The notes under the pieces were generated by a model. The model had not been told where the DNA came from, did not search any database, and was given only the letters and a program-made list of their open reading frames with translations. From CAITSH01 sp025356665 (GTDB taxonomy: Bacteria > Pseudomonadota > Gammaproteobacteria > Burkholderiales > SG8-39): a DNA stretch of 64,000 nucleotides. The DNA is taken from contig JANXRV010000136.1 of NCBI GenBank assembly GCA_025356665.1, forward strand, positions 1 to 64,000. Direction: 5' to 3'. Shown piece by piece: positions 33,884-44,184 of this stretch (position 1 is the first letter of the stretch; each line of letters starts with the position of its first letter). A program made the translations under genes and the position numbers.

Positions 33884-34549
33884 TCAGGCCAAGACCTTCC
33901 TCAGCCAGGCTTGGATATCCCCCAGTTCCGCGGGGCAAACCGAATGCGGCATGCGGTATTGGTGCCACTCGAGCGCACAGCCCTGTTGTTCCAGTAATGC
34001 TCGCGATTGCGCGGCGCGGGTGATCGGGATCACGGTGTCATCACTGCCGTGCGCCATGAACACCGGCAGGTCGCCGTTTATGGGCTGTGCTTCGGCGGCG
34101 AGTTTGTCGGCCACCGGCATGTAGGTCGACAGTGCCATGATGCCGGCGATGCGTTCGGCGTGGCGCAAGCCGGTAAAGAGGGCGATCGCCCCGCCCTGGG
34201 AGAAACCCGCGAGCACAATGCGCCTCGCCGCGATGCCGCGGGTCTTTTCCCGGCTCATCAAGGTTTCAATGGCGGCTTGCGATGCGCGCACGCCCGCTTC
34301 GTCTTCGCGCCGGATTGCCGCGTCGGAGATGTCGTACCAGGCGCGCATTACGGAGCCGTTGTTGACGGTCACCGGCATGGTCGGGGCATTGGGGAAAACG
34401 TAGCGCACGGCGATACCCCCCAGATCGATCTCGGGCACAATAGGGGCAAAGTCATTGCCGTCGGCACCAAGGCCATGCAGCCAGATGATGCTCGCGCTGG
34501 GCGAGGGCGCGCTTTCAATTTCGATGGTTTCGAGGCGGGAGGTGCTCAT
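33884..34549 (-). CDS. Carboxylesterase/phospholipase (alpha/beta hydrolase)
   Basis: A 221-residue serine hydrolase of the carboxylesterase/lysophospholipase (Abhydrolase_2) family. The oxyanion region is SIIWLHGLGADGNDF near residue 20, the nucleophile elbow is LAGFSQGGAIA (Ser at about residue 116), the Asp is in MAHGSDDTVIP, and the His in MPHSVCPAE. All triad residues are present. The start is the ATG at 34547-34549 (MSTSRLETIE), which overlaps the stop of the upstream membrane-protein gene (ATGA type). It hydrolyses small esters or lysophospholipids; the substrate is not predicted. Confidence 0.92.
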   Translation of the reverse strand: MSTSRLETIEIESAPSPSASIIWLHGLGADGNDFAPIVPEIDLGGIAVRYVFPNAPTMPVTVNNGSVMRAWYDISDAAIRREDEAGVRASQAAIETLMSREKTRGIAARRIVLAGFSQGGAIALFTGLRHAERIAGIMALSTYMPVADKLAAEAQPINGDLPVFMAHGSDDTVIPITRAAQSRALLEQQGCALEWHQYRMPHSVCPAELGDIQAWLRKVLA

Positions 34550-35358
34550 ACCGTGTGGCTCCGTTTGGTTCGTGCGGGTTTCATCGACGCGATGTGGTTT
34601 GCGCCGAAATGTAGCAGGGTGCCCAGCGCAAGTTGCAAGCCGATCGCCAGCGCAAAGGCCGTCGCGATGGTCTGCGGCTGTGGCGGCTCCAGGGTCAGGG
34701 CGAGAACGTAGCAAAAAATACAAAAGCCGTACATCGTTCCGTTCAGCGCGCGGATGAAGGCAAGGGCGCCGACCCTGCCCTGCTGGGCCAGCGTGAATGA
34801 GGCGATGACCGAGGTGGCGACCGGGAAGGGCGTCAGCAGGCCCGACAGTTGCGGCCCCAGCCACTGCGCGAGGCCGGTCAGTGCGAGGGTGATGCATACC
34901 GCAGCGAGCATGCGTAGCGGCAGGTCAAGACGCGAAACGCCCGCCGCGATGGCAACCGTGCCCTGACTGCGCGGGAGCAGCCGTTGCACCAGGGCGAAAC
35001 TCGCCAGAGCAAGCAGCAAGGCCACTTCGGCACCAAGGGGCACGGCGAGCAACAAAGCGGTGCAGGCGGCGTAGCTTAGCGTGCCCAGCAGCAGCGACAC
35101 CATCCAGCCATAGCGCATGGCGGCCCAGGCGTAAACGAGAAAATAGGCCGCCGTGGCCACCAGACCGGCCAGTGCCCCGACCGCGGCGTGCGCGGCAAAG
35201 CCGCTACCCTGTTCAAACGCAAAAAACAACAAGACCGGCCCGGCCGATACCGGCAGGCTTACCAGCATGCCGCTGATATGCGTCCCCCAGCGGCGGCCGG
35301 CGAGCGTCACCATCGCCACCAGTGAGGGCGACAGTATCAGTTTGAGCAATAGCAGCAT
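34546..35358 (-). CDS. Multi-pass inner-membrane protein, unknown function
   Basis: A 270-residue protein with about nine hydrophobic segments starting MLLLLKLILSPSLVAMVTL. It contains WGTHISGMLVSLPVSAGPVL in the first third and SGLLTPFPVATSVIASFTL in the last third, two similar half-motifs separated by about 140 residues, suggesting an internal duplication of two transporter-like halves. The start is the ATG at 35356-35358, 5 nt from the mogA stop; the frame also runs antisense-like beyond it. Its 3' end overlaps the carboxylesterase start by 4 bp. No substrate can be named. Confidence 0.65.
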   Translation of the reverse strand: MLLLLKLILSPSLVAMVTLAGRRWGTHISGMLVSLPVSAGPVLLFFAFEQGSGFAAHAAVGALAGLVATAAYFLVYAWAAMRYGWMVSLLLGTLSYAACTALLLAVPLGAEVALLLALASFALVQRLLPRSQGTVAIAAGVSRLDLPLRMLAAVCITLALTGLAQWLGPQLSGLLTPFPVATSVIASFTLAQQGRVGALAFIRALNGTMYGFCIFCYVLALTLEPPQPQTIATAFALAIGLQLALGTLLHFGANHIASMKPARTKRSHTV

Positions 35359-35363
35359 CGGCG

Positions 35364-36056
35364 CTAGGGGGCCGGAGGTTTTGCGGCGGCCGTGGCGGCA
35401 CCTGGGGCGGCCCCAGGGGCGGGCACTGTGGCGTCCACTGTGGCGGCCCCCGTAGCGGACCCGGTTGCCGACCGCAGGGCCGACTTTGGCCGGAAAGCCT
35501 TGATCACCCGTTCGTTGGTTTCGATGTAGGGGCCGCCGATGAGGTCGATGCAATAGGGCACCGCGGCGAAAATGCCCGGCAGCAGCGAATTTCCATCGGC
35601 GTCTTTGAGGCCTTCCAGCGTCTCGCGTATCGATTTTGGCTGGCCCGGCAGGTTGATGATGAGCGAGCGTTTGCGCACTACCGCCACCTGGCGCGACAAG
35701 ATCGCGGTGGGCACAAATTTCAGGCTGATCTGGCGCATCTGTTCGCCAAAACCGGGCATCAGGCGGTCGGCCACGGCAAGTGTCGCCTCGGGCGTGACAT
35801 CGCGCAGCGCCGGCCCGGTGCCACCTGTGGTCAGGACAAGATGGCAGCCGAGCTTGTCAACGAGTTCGGCCAGCGTTGATTCGATCAGCGGCTGCTCATC
35901 TGGAATGAGCCGTTTTTCGGTGCGCCAGGGCGAGGCGAGCGCCCGGCCGAACCATTCTTCCAGCGCCGGAATGCCCTCGTCCTTGTAGACCCCGCCCGAG
36001 GCGCGATCGCTTATCGAGACCAGGCCCACCACCAGTTCATCGTTCATCGTGCTCAT
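35364..36056 (-). CDS. mogA: Molybdopterin adenylyltransferase with Ala/Pro-rich tail
   Basis: Adenylylates molybdopterin before molybdate insertion in molybdenum cofactor synthesis. The 230-residue protein (MSTMNDELVVGLVSISDRAS) has the MogA/MoaB signatures SISDRASGG, LVLTTGGTGPALRDVTPEAT near residue 75, and INLPGQPKSIRE, then PYCIDLIGGPYIE. A C-terminal 35-residue tail rich in Ala, Pro, Gly and Thr follows residue about 195 and is not part of the family fold. Starts at 36056 or 36047 are possible; both overlap the yjgA 3' end (36037). The cofactor pathway fits the cox-like molybdenum hydroxylase cluster of the window. Confidence 0.93.
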   Translation of the reverse strand: MSTMNDELVVGLVSISDRASGGVYKDEGIPALEEWFGRALASPWRTEKRLIPDEQPLIESTLAELVDKLGCHLVLTTGGTGPALRDVTPEATLAVADRLMPGFGEQMRQISLKFVPTAILSRQVAVVRKRSLIINLPGQPKSIRETLEGLKDADGNSLLPGIFAAVPYCIDLIGGPYIETNERVIKAFRPKSALRSATGSATGAATVDATVPAPGAAPGAATAAAKPPAP

Positions 36057-36654
36057 CGTCCTGCCCGGTTGCGGTTGGCGTTTCGGGGTCGCTGTCATTT
36101 TGCAGGCTGTCGGCGGCGAGTTTTGCGTCGCGCAGCAGGCGAAACAGATCGCGGTAAGATTTGGGCGGTTTGCCGCGTGCCTGTTCCTCGCGCGTGTTGC
36201 GAATGAGCGCGCGCAGCCGCTGCGTGTCGGTGCCCGGGTGTTGGGCAACATATTCGCCCAGCGCGCCCTCTTCGGAGATCAGGCGCGCACGCCAGTTCTC
36301 GAGTTGGTGCAATTCAACCGCCTGCTCGCGCGAATGGCGCTTCCAAAGGGCGAGTGCATCGCGTATCGGCTCGGGGTCGATTTCGCGCATCAGGCGGCCG
36401 ATGTATTGCAGCTGGCGCTTGCGGCCGCCGTGGGCGCGGATGCTGCGCGCATCGGTGGTGGCGATGAGCAGTTTTTCTGGCAGGATTGGCGCGATGCTGG
36501 CGAACTTGGCATCGGTCAATTCGACGATTTCGGTGCCAAGCGCCTGCAGGGCCAGCATGTCGCGCTTGACCTGGCTTTTGCTCGGGCCGTCGTAATCCTC
36601 GTCTTCGCTTTCATCCACCGCCTTGCCGGGTCTGGCTGAGTTCGCTTTGTTCAT
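36037..36654 (-). CDS. yjgA: YjgA/DarP family ribosome-associated protein
   Basis: A 205-residue protein of the DUF615 family (DarP). It carries GPSKSQVKRDMLALQALGTE near residue 23, RKRQLQYIGRLMREID (residues about 75-90), and a C-terminal RDLFRLLRDA helix. DarP binds 50S assembly intermediates. It diverges from pmbA, a pairing conserved in many proteobacteria, with a 58-bp promoter gap. Its 3' end overlaps mogA by up to 20 bp. The N-terminal 20 residues are acidic (ESEDEDYDG). Confidence 0.93.
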   Translation of the reverse strand: MNKANSARPGKAVDESEDEDYDGPSKSQVKRDMLALQALGTEIVELTDAKFASIAPILPEKLLIATTDARSIRAHGGRKRQLQYIGRLMREIDPEPIRDALALWKRHSREQAVELHQLENWRARLISEEGALGEYVAQHPGTDTQRLRALIRNTREEQARGKPPKSYRDLFRLLRDAKLAADSLQNDSDPETPTATGQDDEHDER

Positions 36655-36712
36655 GCTGTTATGATAACGGCTTTTCGCCGTTTCTTACTCTGGAATCTCC
36701 CTCCGTATCGCC

Positions 36713-38059
36713 ATGGCAAACACCCGGTTCAGCTACAGCAGTGACAATTTTCGCGAGATCGCTCGCAATGGGCTCGCACTGGCGCGCGCGCAGGGTGCGA
36801 GCGATTGCGAAGTCGAGATATCCGAGGGCTACGGCCAGACCGTCACCGTGCGCAAGGGTGAGGTCGAGAACATCGAATACAACCGTGATAAGGGGTTTGG
36901 CGTGACGGTTTATTCGGGGCAAAAAAAAGGCTACGCCTCGAGCTCGGACCTGTCGGCACAGGCGGTGCGCGATGCGGTTGAAAAAGCGCTGACCATCGCG
37001 CGCTTCACCGCCAGCGACGAGGCCGCCGGTCTTGCCGATGCCAGTCTGATCGTGCGTGAAAAGGCGATACGCGACCTCGACCTTTATCATCCCTGGGATC
37101 TGTCGGTAGAAGAGGCCATAGCGCTGGCGCAGCAATGCGAGGCGGCTGCTTTCGGTCTGGACAGGCGCATCAGCAATTCCGAGGGGGCCAGCGTGTCTTG
37201 CCAGGCCGGGCAGTTTGTTTCGGCCAATAGCGCCGGCTTCATGGGCGGATTTTCCAGCACGCGCCAGTCGATGTATTGCGCCGTGATCGCCGAGCAATCG
37301 GGCAAGATGCAGCGCGATGACTGGTATGTGCAGGCGCGCGCCGCGCGCGACCTGCCCAAACCGGCCGCGGTCGGCGAGTATGCCGGGCGGCGCGCGTTGT
37401 CCCGCCTTAAGTCGAGAAAGATCGGTACGCGCCAGGCACCGGTGCTGTTTGAGGCGCCGGTCGCCAGTGGGCTGATCGGCCATTTTGTGTCGGCGGTGAG
37501 CGGCGGCAGTCTCTATCGCAAGGCCTCGTTTCTTCCCGACAGCCTGGGTAAGCAGGTGTTTTCCCCGCGCGTCAACCTGCGCGAGGATCCCCACGTCAAT
37601 AAGGGCTTGTCGAGTTCGTATTTCGACGATGACGGCGTGGCGACCAAGGCGCGCGATGTGGTTCGCAAGGGTTTTGTCGAGGGCTATTTCCTGTCGACCT
37701 ACTCGGCGAAAAAGCTCGGCATGCAGACCACCGGCAATGCCGGCGGCAACCACAACCTCATCCTTGAGCCGGGCGAACTGGATTTGGACGGGATGCTGCG
37801 CGAAATGGGCAGCGGCCTTTTGGTCACCGAAGTAATGGGGCAGGGCGTCAACATGGTGACGGGCGATTATTCGCGCGGCGCCGCCGGCTACTGGGTCGAG
37901 GGTGGCAAGATTGCCTATCCGGTCGAGGAGATCACCATCGCCGGCAATCTGCGCGACATTTTTCTGGACATCGCCGCGATCGGCAGCGACGTGCTGGTGC
38001 GCGGCTCGCGTTCCTGCGGGTCCATCCTCGTGGGTAACATGACCATCGCCGGCAACTGA
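36713..38059 (+). CDS. pmbA: Metalloprotease PmbA (TldE)
   Basis: A 448-residue cytosolic partner of TldD in the TldD/TldE zinc-protease complex, needed for processing some peptides such as microcins and for antitoxin degradation. The first residues are MANTRFSYSSDNFREIARNG. The domain includes DCEVEISEGYGQTVTVRKGE, a block near 205 (YVQARAARDLPKPAAVGEYA), and the C-terminal GDYSRGAAGYWVEGGKIAYP with PVEEITIAGNLRDIF, which is diagnostic. Catalytic metal ligands are supplied by TldD; tldD is not in this window. Confidence 0.95.
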   Translation: MANTRFSYSSDNFREIARNGLALARAQGASDCEVEISEGYGQTVTVRKGEVENIEYNRDKGFGVTVYSGQKKGYASSSDLSAQAVRDAVEKALTIARFTASDEAAGLADASLIVREKAIRDLDLYHPWDLSVEEAIALAQQCEAAAFGLDRRISNSEGASVSCQAGQFVSANSAGFMGGFSSTRQSMYCAVIAEQSGKMQRDDWYVQARAARDLPKPAAVGEYAGRRALSRLKSRKIGTRQAPVLFEAPVASGLIGHFVSAVSGGSLYRKASFLPDSLGKQVFSPRVNLREDPHVNKGLSSSYFDDDGVATKARDVVRKGFVEGYFLSTYSAKKLGMQTTGNAGGNHNLILEPGELDLDGMLREMGSGLLVTEVMGQGVNMVTGDYSRGAAGYWVEGGKIAYPVEEITIAGNLRDIFLDIAAIGSDVLVRGSRSCGSILVGNMTIAGN

Positions 38060-38085
38060 GGCACGTGGTTTTTTTGCATCGATGG

Positions 38086-38116
38086 CTGGAAATGCGCGCC
38101 AGGCGGGCGTTTCCGG
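38086..38116 (+). repeat. REP-like palindromic unit, copy 4
   Basis: A 31-bp unit (ends CTGGAAA and TTTCCGG, core GCGCCAGGCGGGCG). It lies 26 nt after the pmbA stop codon and 36 nt beyond the stop codon of the convergent TPR protein gene. Confidence 0.82.
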
Positions 38117-38152
38117 TGATTAAGCTGGCGCAAGCCGGCTTCTAAGCGCCGC

Positions 38153-39517
38153 TCACAGCTGCGTCGCGGCGCGGCGCAACAACACTTCCCAGCCGTCGTC
38201 GGCGCTCTTGCGCAATAGTCGCAGCGAGCCGTACCAGGGGCTGTCCTCGACATCCGGCATCCAGCGTACCGCCGCCGGTTCATTGAGCAGCAGCAGCGTT
38301 GGGCGGGCGAGCGCACCGGAGAGGTGTGCTACCGCGGTGTCGACGCTGACCACGCTATCGAGCGCGGTGAGCGCAGCCGCGGTGTCATCGAAACTGTCGA
38401 AGTTTGCGCCCGCGTCGATGCCCCCATGCAGCATCAAAAGCGCGCGTTCCTCGGCGCTGATGTCCTTTTGCAGGCTGACGAGTCGTAGTTCGGTGGCGCG
38501 AGGCGCAAAGGCTGCAAGCAGCGCTGCCAGCGTCAGGCTGCGGTGCGGATCGAAGCTGCTGGCGCGCCAGGCGATCCCGACGAGGCGGCGTGCATCGCGC
38601 TGCCGCCAGGCTTGCCCCAAGACGTCGGCCGCAGGCTGGTCGGCGCGCAAATAAGGTGTCGATGGCAGCGCGTCGGCGCGGCACCCCAGCAGCAAGGGCA
38701 GGCTGAGCAGCGGCGCCTGGCAGTCGAAGGAAGACAGATCGGGCGCCTTCTCGCCCGCGGCGATGATCGTCGGCGCGCCTGGCATGCGCTGCAGCAAGGT
38801 GAGTAGCGGCGGCGGGCACTCGAAGCCGCAGCTGCCCCCGCCGATCTGTGCGATGCGCTGCGCCGCCAGCGGCAGGAAGCGCAGGTGCTGAATGATGTCG
38901 CCAAAGCCCTGTTCCCAGTGCACCAGCAGGCGTCGTCCGGCACCGCCGTCCCAGCGCGGTAGTGCGAGACGATGCGGATAGAGTGCCTGCGCGCCCGGCG
39001 CGCTGAAGCGCGCTTCATTCTCGCGCCAGGCTTCGTCAAGGCGCCCAAGCGCAAGCAGCGATTGGGCGCGGTTGTTGCGGGCGATGCCCTGCGAGTCATC
39101 TAGGACGATGGCCTTGTCGTAGGCGCGCAGAGCCTCTTCGTGCCGGTTGTGCCGCGCAGCAATGTCGCCGAGTCCGACCCAGGCCTGCGCCAGATGGGGC
39201 GCCAGCGCAAGCGCGGCCGCAAAGCTTTTTCGCGCTTTGTCCGGCTCGCCCAGCATTAATTCGCAATAGCCGCAATTGACCATCAATCCGGGCGCGGCCT
39301 GCGTTTGTGCGAGGTGCTCGTAGGCGTCTCGCGCTGCGCTGTAATCGCCGGCATCGAACAGCGCATGGGCACGCTGCGCTCCGGGGCGGGCGGCGTGCGC
39401 GTTTTCTTGCCCTTGACCCGGCGGTGTTTGCGTCGAGGGCGCCGGGTTTGCCTGAGGTTCCTGGCGTGCCCGATATGTTTTGCGCGTGATTGCGGCGAGC
39501 AGGCGCAAGAACATCAA
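38153..39517 (-). CDS. TPR protein with glycosyltransferase-like C-terminal domain
   Basis: A 454-residue protein. Residues about 40-165 hold four tetratricopeptide units (AHALFDAGDYSAARDAYEHL, AQAWVGLGDIAARHNRHEEA). The C-terminal half (about 195-450) resembles the glycosyltransferase-9/Spindly-like fold, with LVHWEQGFGDIIQHLRFLP near the start and SVVSVDTAVAHLSGALARP near the end. This architecture is widespread in betaproteobacteria, where it is often near flagellar or pilin glycosylation genes; the sugar and acceptor cannot be predicted. The N-terminal leader may not be needed; Met1 or Met2 is possible. Confidence 0.8.
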   Translation of the reverse strand: MMFLRLLAAITRKTYRARQEPQANPAPSTQTPPGQGQENAHAARPGAQRAHALFDAGDYSAARDAYEHLAQTQAAPGLMVNCGYCELMLGEPDKARKSFAAALALAPHLAQAWVGLGDIAARHNRHEEALRAYDKAIVLDDSQGIARNNRAQSLLALGRLDEAWRENEARFSAPGAQALYPHRLALPRWDGGAGRRLLVHWEQGFGDIIQHLRFLPLAAQRIAQIGGGSCGFECPPPLLTLLQRMPGAPTIIAAGEKAPDLSSFDCQAPLLSLPLLLGCRADALPSTPYLRADQPAADVLGQAWRQRDARRLVGIAWRASSFDPHRSLTLAALLAAFAPRATELRLVSLQKDISAEERALLMLHGGIDAGANFDSFDDTAAALTALDSVVSVDTAVAHLSGALARPTLLLLNEPAAVRWMPDVEDSPWYGSLRLLRKSADDGWEVLLRRAATQL

Positions 39518-39537
39518 CGGCCCCGACGCCTTAGCGC

Positions 39538-40209
39538 TTAGCGGAACGTCGGCCCGCAGGCCCAGGCTACCAGCGAGCGGCGCACACCCGAGGTGACGGG
39601 CGTGACACGGTGCGCGAGGTAGGAGGGGAAAAATGTCGCTGCGCCCATGGCGCGCGCTTCTTGCATGGCCGGGGCGTTGATGAATTCGAGTTGGCCGCCG
39701 CTGTAGTCCTCGTTGGCCGAAAGCTGTATTGTCAACGACAGTTTGCGGGCGCTGGTGGCGCCGGGTCCAAGGTCCATGTGCCAGTCAAAGTGCTGCTCCG
39801 CGCCATAAACGGTGTATTGCAATGCGTCGACAAAACCGGTGAGTTCAAAGCCGTAGTGCTGCGAGGCCTGGGCAAACAGCGCCCCGAGCTTGTGGAACAG
39901 CCAGTGCGTCTGCGGCTGCGGCTCAAGCCAGGCGATGTGGCTGACGCGGTAGGCCGCGTCGCCCAGCTCGACGCGGCCGTCAGTGCGTGGCGTGGCCTCC
40001 CCGATGGCGATGATGGTGCGGCATTCCTCTGGCGAGAGCGCAGCCTGATACAGCTGAATGGTCTGCAGCGCGTCGTTTGATCCGGTTATGTGGCTGGACT
40101 TGAATGGATCCAGGTTCGGCTCCCAGCCCAGCGACAGCACACCTCCGGCGGCAGCGTCGACGCGGGTCGGAAAGGTGTAAGTGAAGTTGTGGGCAGTGCT
40201 TGTGGGCAT
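39538..40209 (-). CDS. 2OG-Fe(II) oxygenase (prolyl 4-hydroxylase-like)
   Basis: A 223-residue Fe(II)/2-oxoglutarate-dependent oxygenase with the double-stranded beta-helix core: the iron-binding HxD in AEQHFDWHMDLGPG, the second His in SYLAHRVTPVTSGVRRS, and a candidate 2OG-binding Arg in the same segment. The start is the ATG at 40207-40209 (MPTSTAHNFTYTFP); the longer frame to 40260 lacks family similarity. The substrate, protein or small molecule, is unknown. It is co-directional with the TPR protein gene 20 nt downstream, perhaps in one operon. Confidence 0.88.
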   Translation of the reverse strand: MPTSTAHNFTYTFPTRVDAAAGGVLSLGWEPNLDPFKSSHITGSNDALQTIQLYQAALSPEECRTIIAIGEATPRTDGRVELGDAAYRVSHIAWLEPQPQTHWLFHKLGALFAQASQHYGFELTGFVDALQYTVYGAEQHFDWHMDLGPGATSARKLSLTIQLSANEDYSGGQLEFINAPAMQEARAMGAATFFPSYLAHRVTPVTSGVRRSLVAWACGPTFR

Positions 40210-40413
40210 GGTGGCCGCGCCTTTGGACGCCGTCAGTGTAGCAAAGGTGGATCCGCGCATGCGGGCGGCAATGTTTCAATGTGAGGCGGGTGGCGCAGTG
40301 CAGCATTAAGCGGATGCGACTGAACTTATCTATAATCGCTGCGCTAGGGTAATAATGCGCCTGCGTTATAGTGGGAGCCATTATCAATGTCGAACCATCC
40401 TGAGGAGGATATT

Positions 40414-41547
<1,134 letters not shown>

Positions 41548-41570
41548 GCCGCCACACCGGCTCTTCGGTT

Positions 41571-41608
41571 CCAAAACAAAACCCCGCCAAGGCGGGGTTT
41601 TGTTTTGG
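41571..41608. terminator. Bidirectional terminator between dctP and dctM
   Basis: A perfect 18-bp stem with a 2-nt loop (arms CCAAAACAAAACCCCGCC and the complement). A- and T-rich ends on each side support termination on both strands. Confidence 0.93.
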
Positions 41609-41666
41609 GGAGATGGGGTGAATAGTTCACTCCTTCACTCTTTCACTTTTCACCGCTTTTGCGGCG

Positions 41667-43457
41667 CTACTTTTTCGCTTCGCCTTTCATTGCACGCTCG
41701 ATGGCTTTGGCCGGGTCATCCTCGTCCGCCGCCTTGCCCAGGGCGCGTTCAAGCGCCTTGGCCGGATCCTCGTCCTCGGGCCTGGCGCCATCCTTGTCGG
41801 TTTCGCCGCTTGCCGCGCCGGGGTCACCGTCCATGGTCGGCGCCTCCATCGGCACCTCGATCTGTACCTTGTCGGTGTCGATGACGATTTTTTTGTCCAG
41901 ACCGCTTGTCACCATGCCGGGGAAGACGATGACCAGCGCAACCATGATGATCTGGATCAATACGAAGGGCACCGCGCCCCAGTAAATCTGGCCGGTGGTG
42001 ACTTTGGCGGTGATCTTGCCGGTGACCTTGTCGAGGTAGTCCTTGGCCGGCGCGACGCTACGCAGGTAAAACAGGGCGAAGCCGAAAGGCGGGTGCATGA
42101 ACGAGGTTTGCATGTTCACGCCCAGCAGTACCCCGAACCAGATGAGGTCTATGCCCAGTTTTTCTGCGATAGGACCGAGCAGGGGGACGACGATGAAGGA
42201 CAACTCGAAAAAATCGAGGAAGAAGGCCAGCACGAACACCAGGATATTGACGACGATGAGAAAGCCCAACTGGCCGCCGGGCAGGCCGGTGAGCAGGTGC
42301 TCGACCCAGATGTGGCCGTCGACGCCGTAGAAGGTCAGGCTGAACACACGCGCACCAACGAGGATGAACACCACAAAGGCGGTGAGCTTGGCAGTCGAGT
42401 CCATGGCCTGCTTGAGCAGGCTCATCGACAGGCGCCGGCGCGCCAGGGCCATGCACAACGCCCCGGTGGCGCCCATCGCGCCGCCCTCGGTGGGCGTGGC
42501 CACGCCGAGAAAAATCGTGCCGAGCACCAGAAAGATCAGCGCCAGCGGCGGAATGAGCACGAAGGTCACGCGCATGGCGATGCGCGACAGCAGGCCTAGT
42601 TTGAACACATGGTTCAGCACTGCGGCGACGAATGCGAGCCCGGTGCCGACCGAGGTTGAAACCACCAGCAGTTCGTCAAGTGGTGCATCCGGCGGGTAGT
42701 GGTATTTGGCGAAGGCCACCGATGCGGCGGTGGCTACGATGACCAGCGCGATCAGCGACGGTGTTCCACCGCTGCCATCGGGCTCGCGCAGCGTGCGTGC
42801 CTCCGGGGGCAGCGCGGGCGCCCAGCCGGGTTTGAAAAAAGCGATGCCGATGGCGTAGAGCGCGTACATGCCCGCGAGGATGATGCCGGGCACGAATGCG
42901 CCGGCGTACATGTCGCCAACCGAGCGGCCGAGCTGGTCGGCCATGATGATCAGCACCAGCGAGGGCGGGATAATCTGCGCCAGCGTGCCTGATGCGGCGA
43001 TCACGCCGGAAGCGAAACGCCGGTCATAGCCGTAGCGCAGCATGATGGGCAGTGAAATGAGGCCCATCGAAATCACCGAGGCGGCGACCACACCGGTTGT
43101 TGCGGCAAGCAGCGCGCCGACGAAAATCACCGCCAGCGCAAGGCCGCCGCGCAGCGGGCCGAACAACTGGCCGATGGTGTCGAGCAGATCCTCGGCCATG
43201 CCGCTTCGTTCCAGGATCAGCCCCATGAAGGTGAAAAAGGGGACGGCCAGCAGCGTGTCATTGGACATCACGCCCCAGATGCGCTGCGGCAGCGCCTGGA
43301 ACAGCGAGGGCTGCAGCATCCCCAGCTCGATACCGATGATGCCGAAGAAAATGCCGTTGGCGGCGAGCGCAAAGGCGACCGGGTAGCCGAGCAGTAAAAA
43401 GACGACCAAAGCGCCGAACATCAACGGCGCCATATTCGCGGTGAGAAATTCAATCAT
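41667..43457 (-). CDS. dctM: TRAP transporter large permease (DctM)
   Basis: A 596-residue inner-membrane protein, the sodium-coupled permease of the TRAP system. It has about 13 hydrophobic segments, starting PLMFGALVVFLLLGYPVAFA, with RSGMAEDLLDTIGQLFGPLRGG and LAQIIPPSLVLIIMADQLG (the DctM family motif) in the first half. An extended C-terminal tail of about 60 residues is acidic and Ala-rich and carries two similar units (EDPAKALERALGKAADED and DDPAKAIERAMKGEA). It overlaps dctQ by 4 bp (43454-43457). Confidence 0.94.
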   Translation of the reverse strand: MIEFLTANMAPLMFGALVVFLLLGYPVAFALAANGIFFGIIGIELGMLQPSLFQALPQRIWGVMSNDTLLAVPFFTFMGLILERSGMAEDLLDTIGQLFGPLRGGLALAVIFVGALLAATTGVVAASVISMGLISLPIMLRYGYDRRFASGVIAASGTLAQIIPPSLVLIIMADQLGRSVGDMYAGAFVPGIILAGMYALYAIGIAFFKPGWAPALPPEARTLREPDGSGGTPSLIALVIVATAASVAFAKYHYPPDAPLDELLVVSTSVGTGLAFVAAVLNHVFKLGLLSRIAMRVTFVLIPPLALIFLVLGTIFLGVATPTEGGAMGATGALCMALARRRLSMSLLKQAMDSTAKLTAFVVFILVGARVFSLTFYGVDGHIWVEHLLTGLPGGQLGFLIVVNILVFVLAFFLDFFELSFIVVPLLGPIAEKLGIDLIWFGVLLGVNMQTSFMHPPFGFALFYLRSVAPAKDYLDKVTGKITAKVTTGQIYWGAVPFVLIQIIMVALVIVFPGMVTSGLDKKIVIDTDKVQIEVPMEAPTMDGDPGAASGETDKDGARPEDEDPAKALERALGKAADEDDPAKAIERAMKGEAKK

Positions 43458-44053
43458 GTCGGCATCCCCGCGGCTTCACGCTGTTTGCGGATTTCCTCGG
43501 CCAGCTGTTCCTCGGCGCTGGGGCCGCTGTCCTTTTCGCTCGGGTCGGGAATGAGTCCTTGCAAGAAAGCAATGCGCTTGATGAGTTCGGACAGGCCCTG
43601 CAGTATCAGCAGGAAAAAACCGACCGGCACCATGAGGCGCGCGGGCCAGATGGTCAGTCCGCCGGCATTGGTGGAAACTTCGTTGCGCGTATAGGCCTCG
43701 ATAAAGACCGGCCAGGACAGCCACATGATGGCAATGGCCATGGGCATCAGGAAAAAGATCGTGCCGAGTATGTCGATCCAGGTCTGCGCTTTTTTCGACA
43801 ACCGGCCGGAGACAACGTCGATGCGCACGTGCTGGTTATGCAGCAGGGCATAGCCCGCGCCAAGGAGGAACACCGCGGAAAACAGATACCACTGCACTTC
43901 CAGCCATGCATTGGAACTGAGGTTGAAGGCGTAGCGCACGATGGCATTGCCGGCGCTGACCAGTACGGCAATAAGAATAAGCCAATAGATCAGGCGCCCG
44001 ACACGGTTGCTTAGCGCATCAACAAGCCTTGAAAACGACAATAAAGCGTTCAA
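43454..44053 (-). CDS. dctQ: TRAP transporter small permease (DctQ)
   Basis: A 199-residue four-helix inner-membrane subunit that couples the receptor to DctM. Features: WLILIAVLVSAGNAIVRYAF (first helix), WLEVQWYLFSAVFLLGAGYA (the DctQ signature), and VRIDVVSGRLSKKAQTWID. The start is TTG at 44051-44053: GGAGGA lies 8 nt upstream, and the longer frame upstream runs through a tandem-repeat promoter region with Arg-rich nonsense. The ATGA-type junction with dctM shows coupling. Confidence 0.9.
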   Translation of the reverse strand: MNALLSFSRLVDALSNRVGRLIYWLILIAVLVSAGNAIVRYAFNLSSNAWLEVQWYLFSAVFLLGAGYALLHNQHVRIDVVSGRLSKKAQTWIDILGTIFFLMPMAIAIMWLSWPVFIEAYTRNEVSTNAGGLTIWPARLMVPVGFFLLILQGLSELIKRIAFLQGLIPDPSEKDSGPSAEEQLAEEIRKQREAAGMPT

Positions 44054-44184
44054 AGTGCACTCCTCCTGTTGCCTTGAACCCGATATCCGGTGAGCTCGTG
44101 AAGCCGGACTTTCCCTGTCAATGCGTGTACGGTGGCTTGTGGCCATGCGGCGCGGGGCGGGTGTTGCCGCTGGGGCGGGATGAT

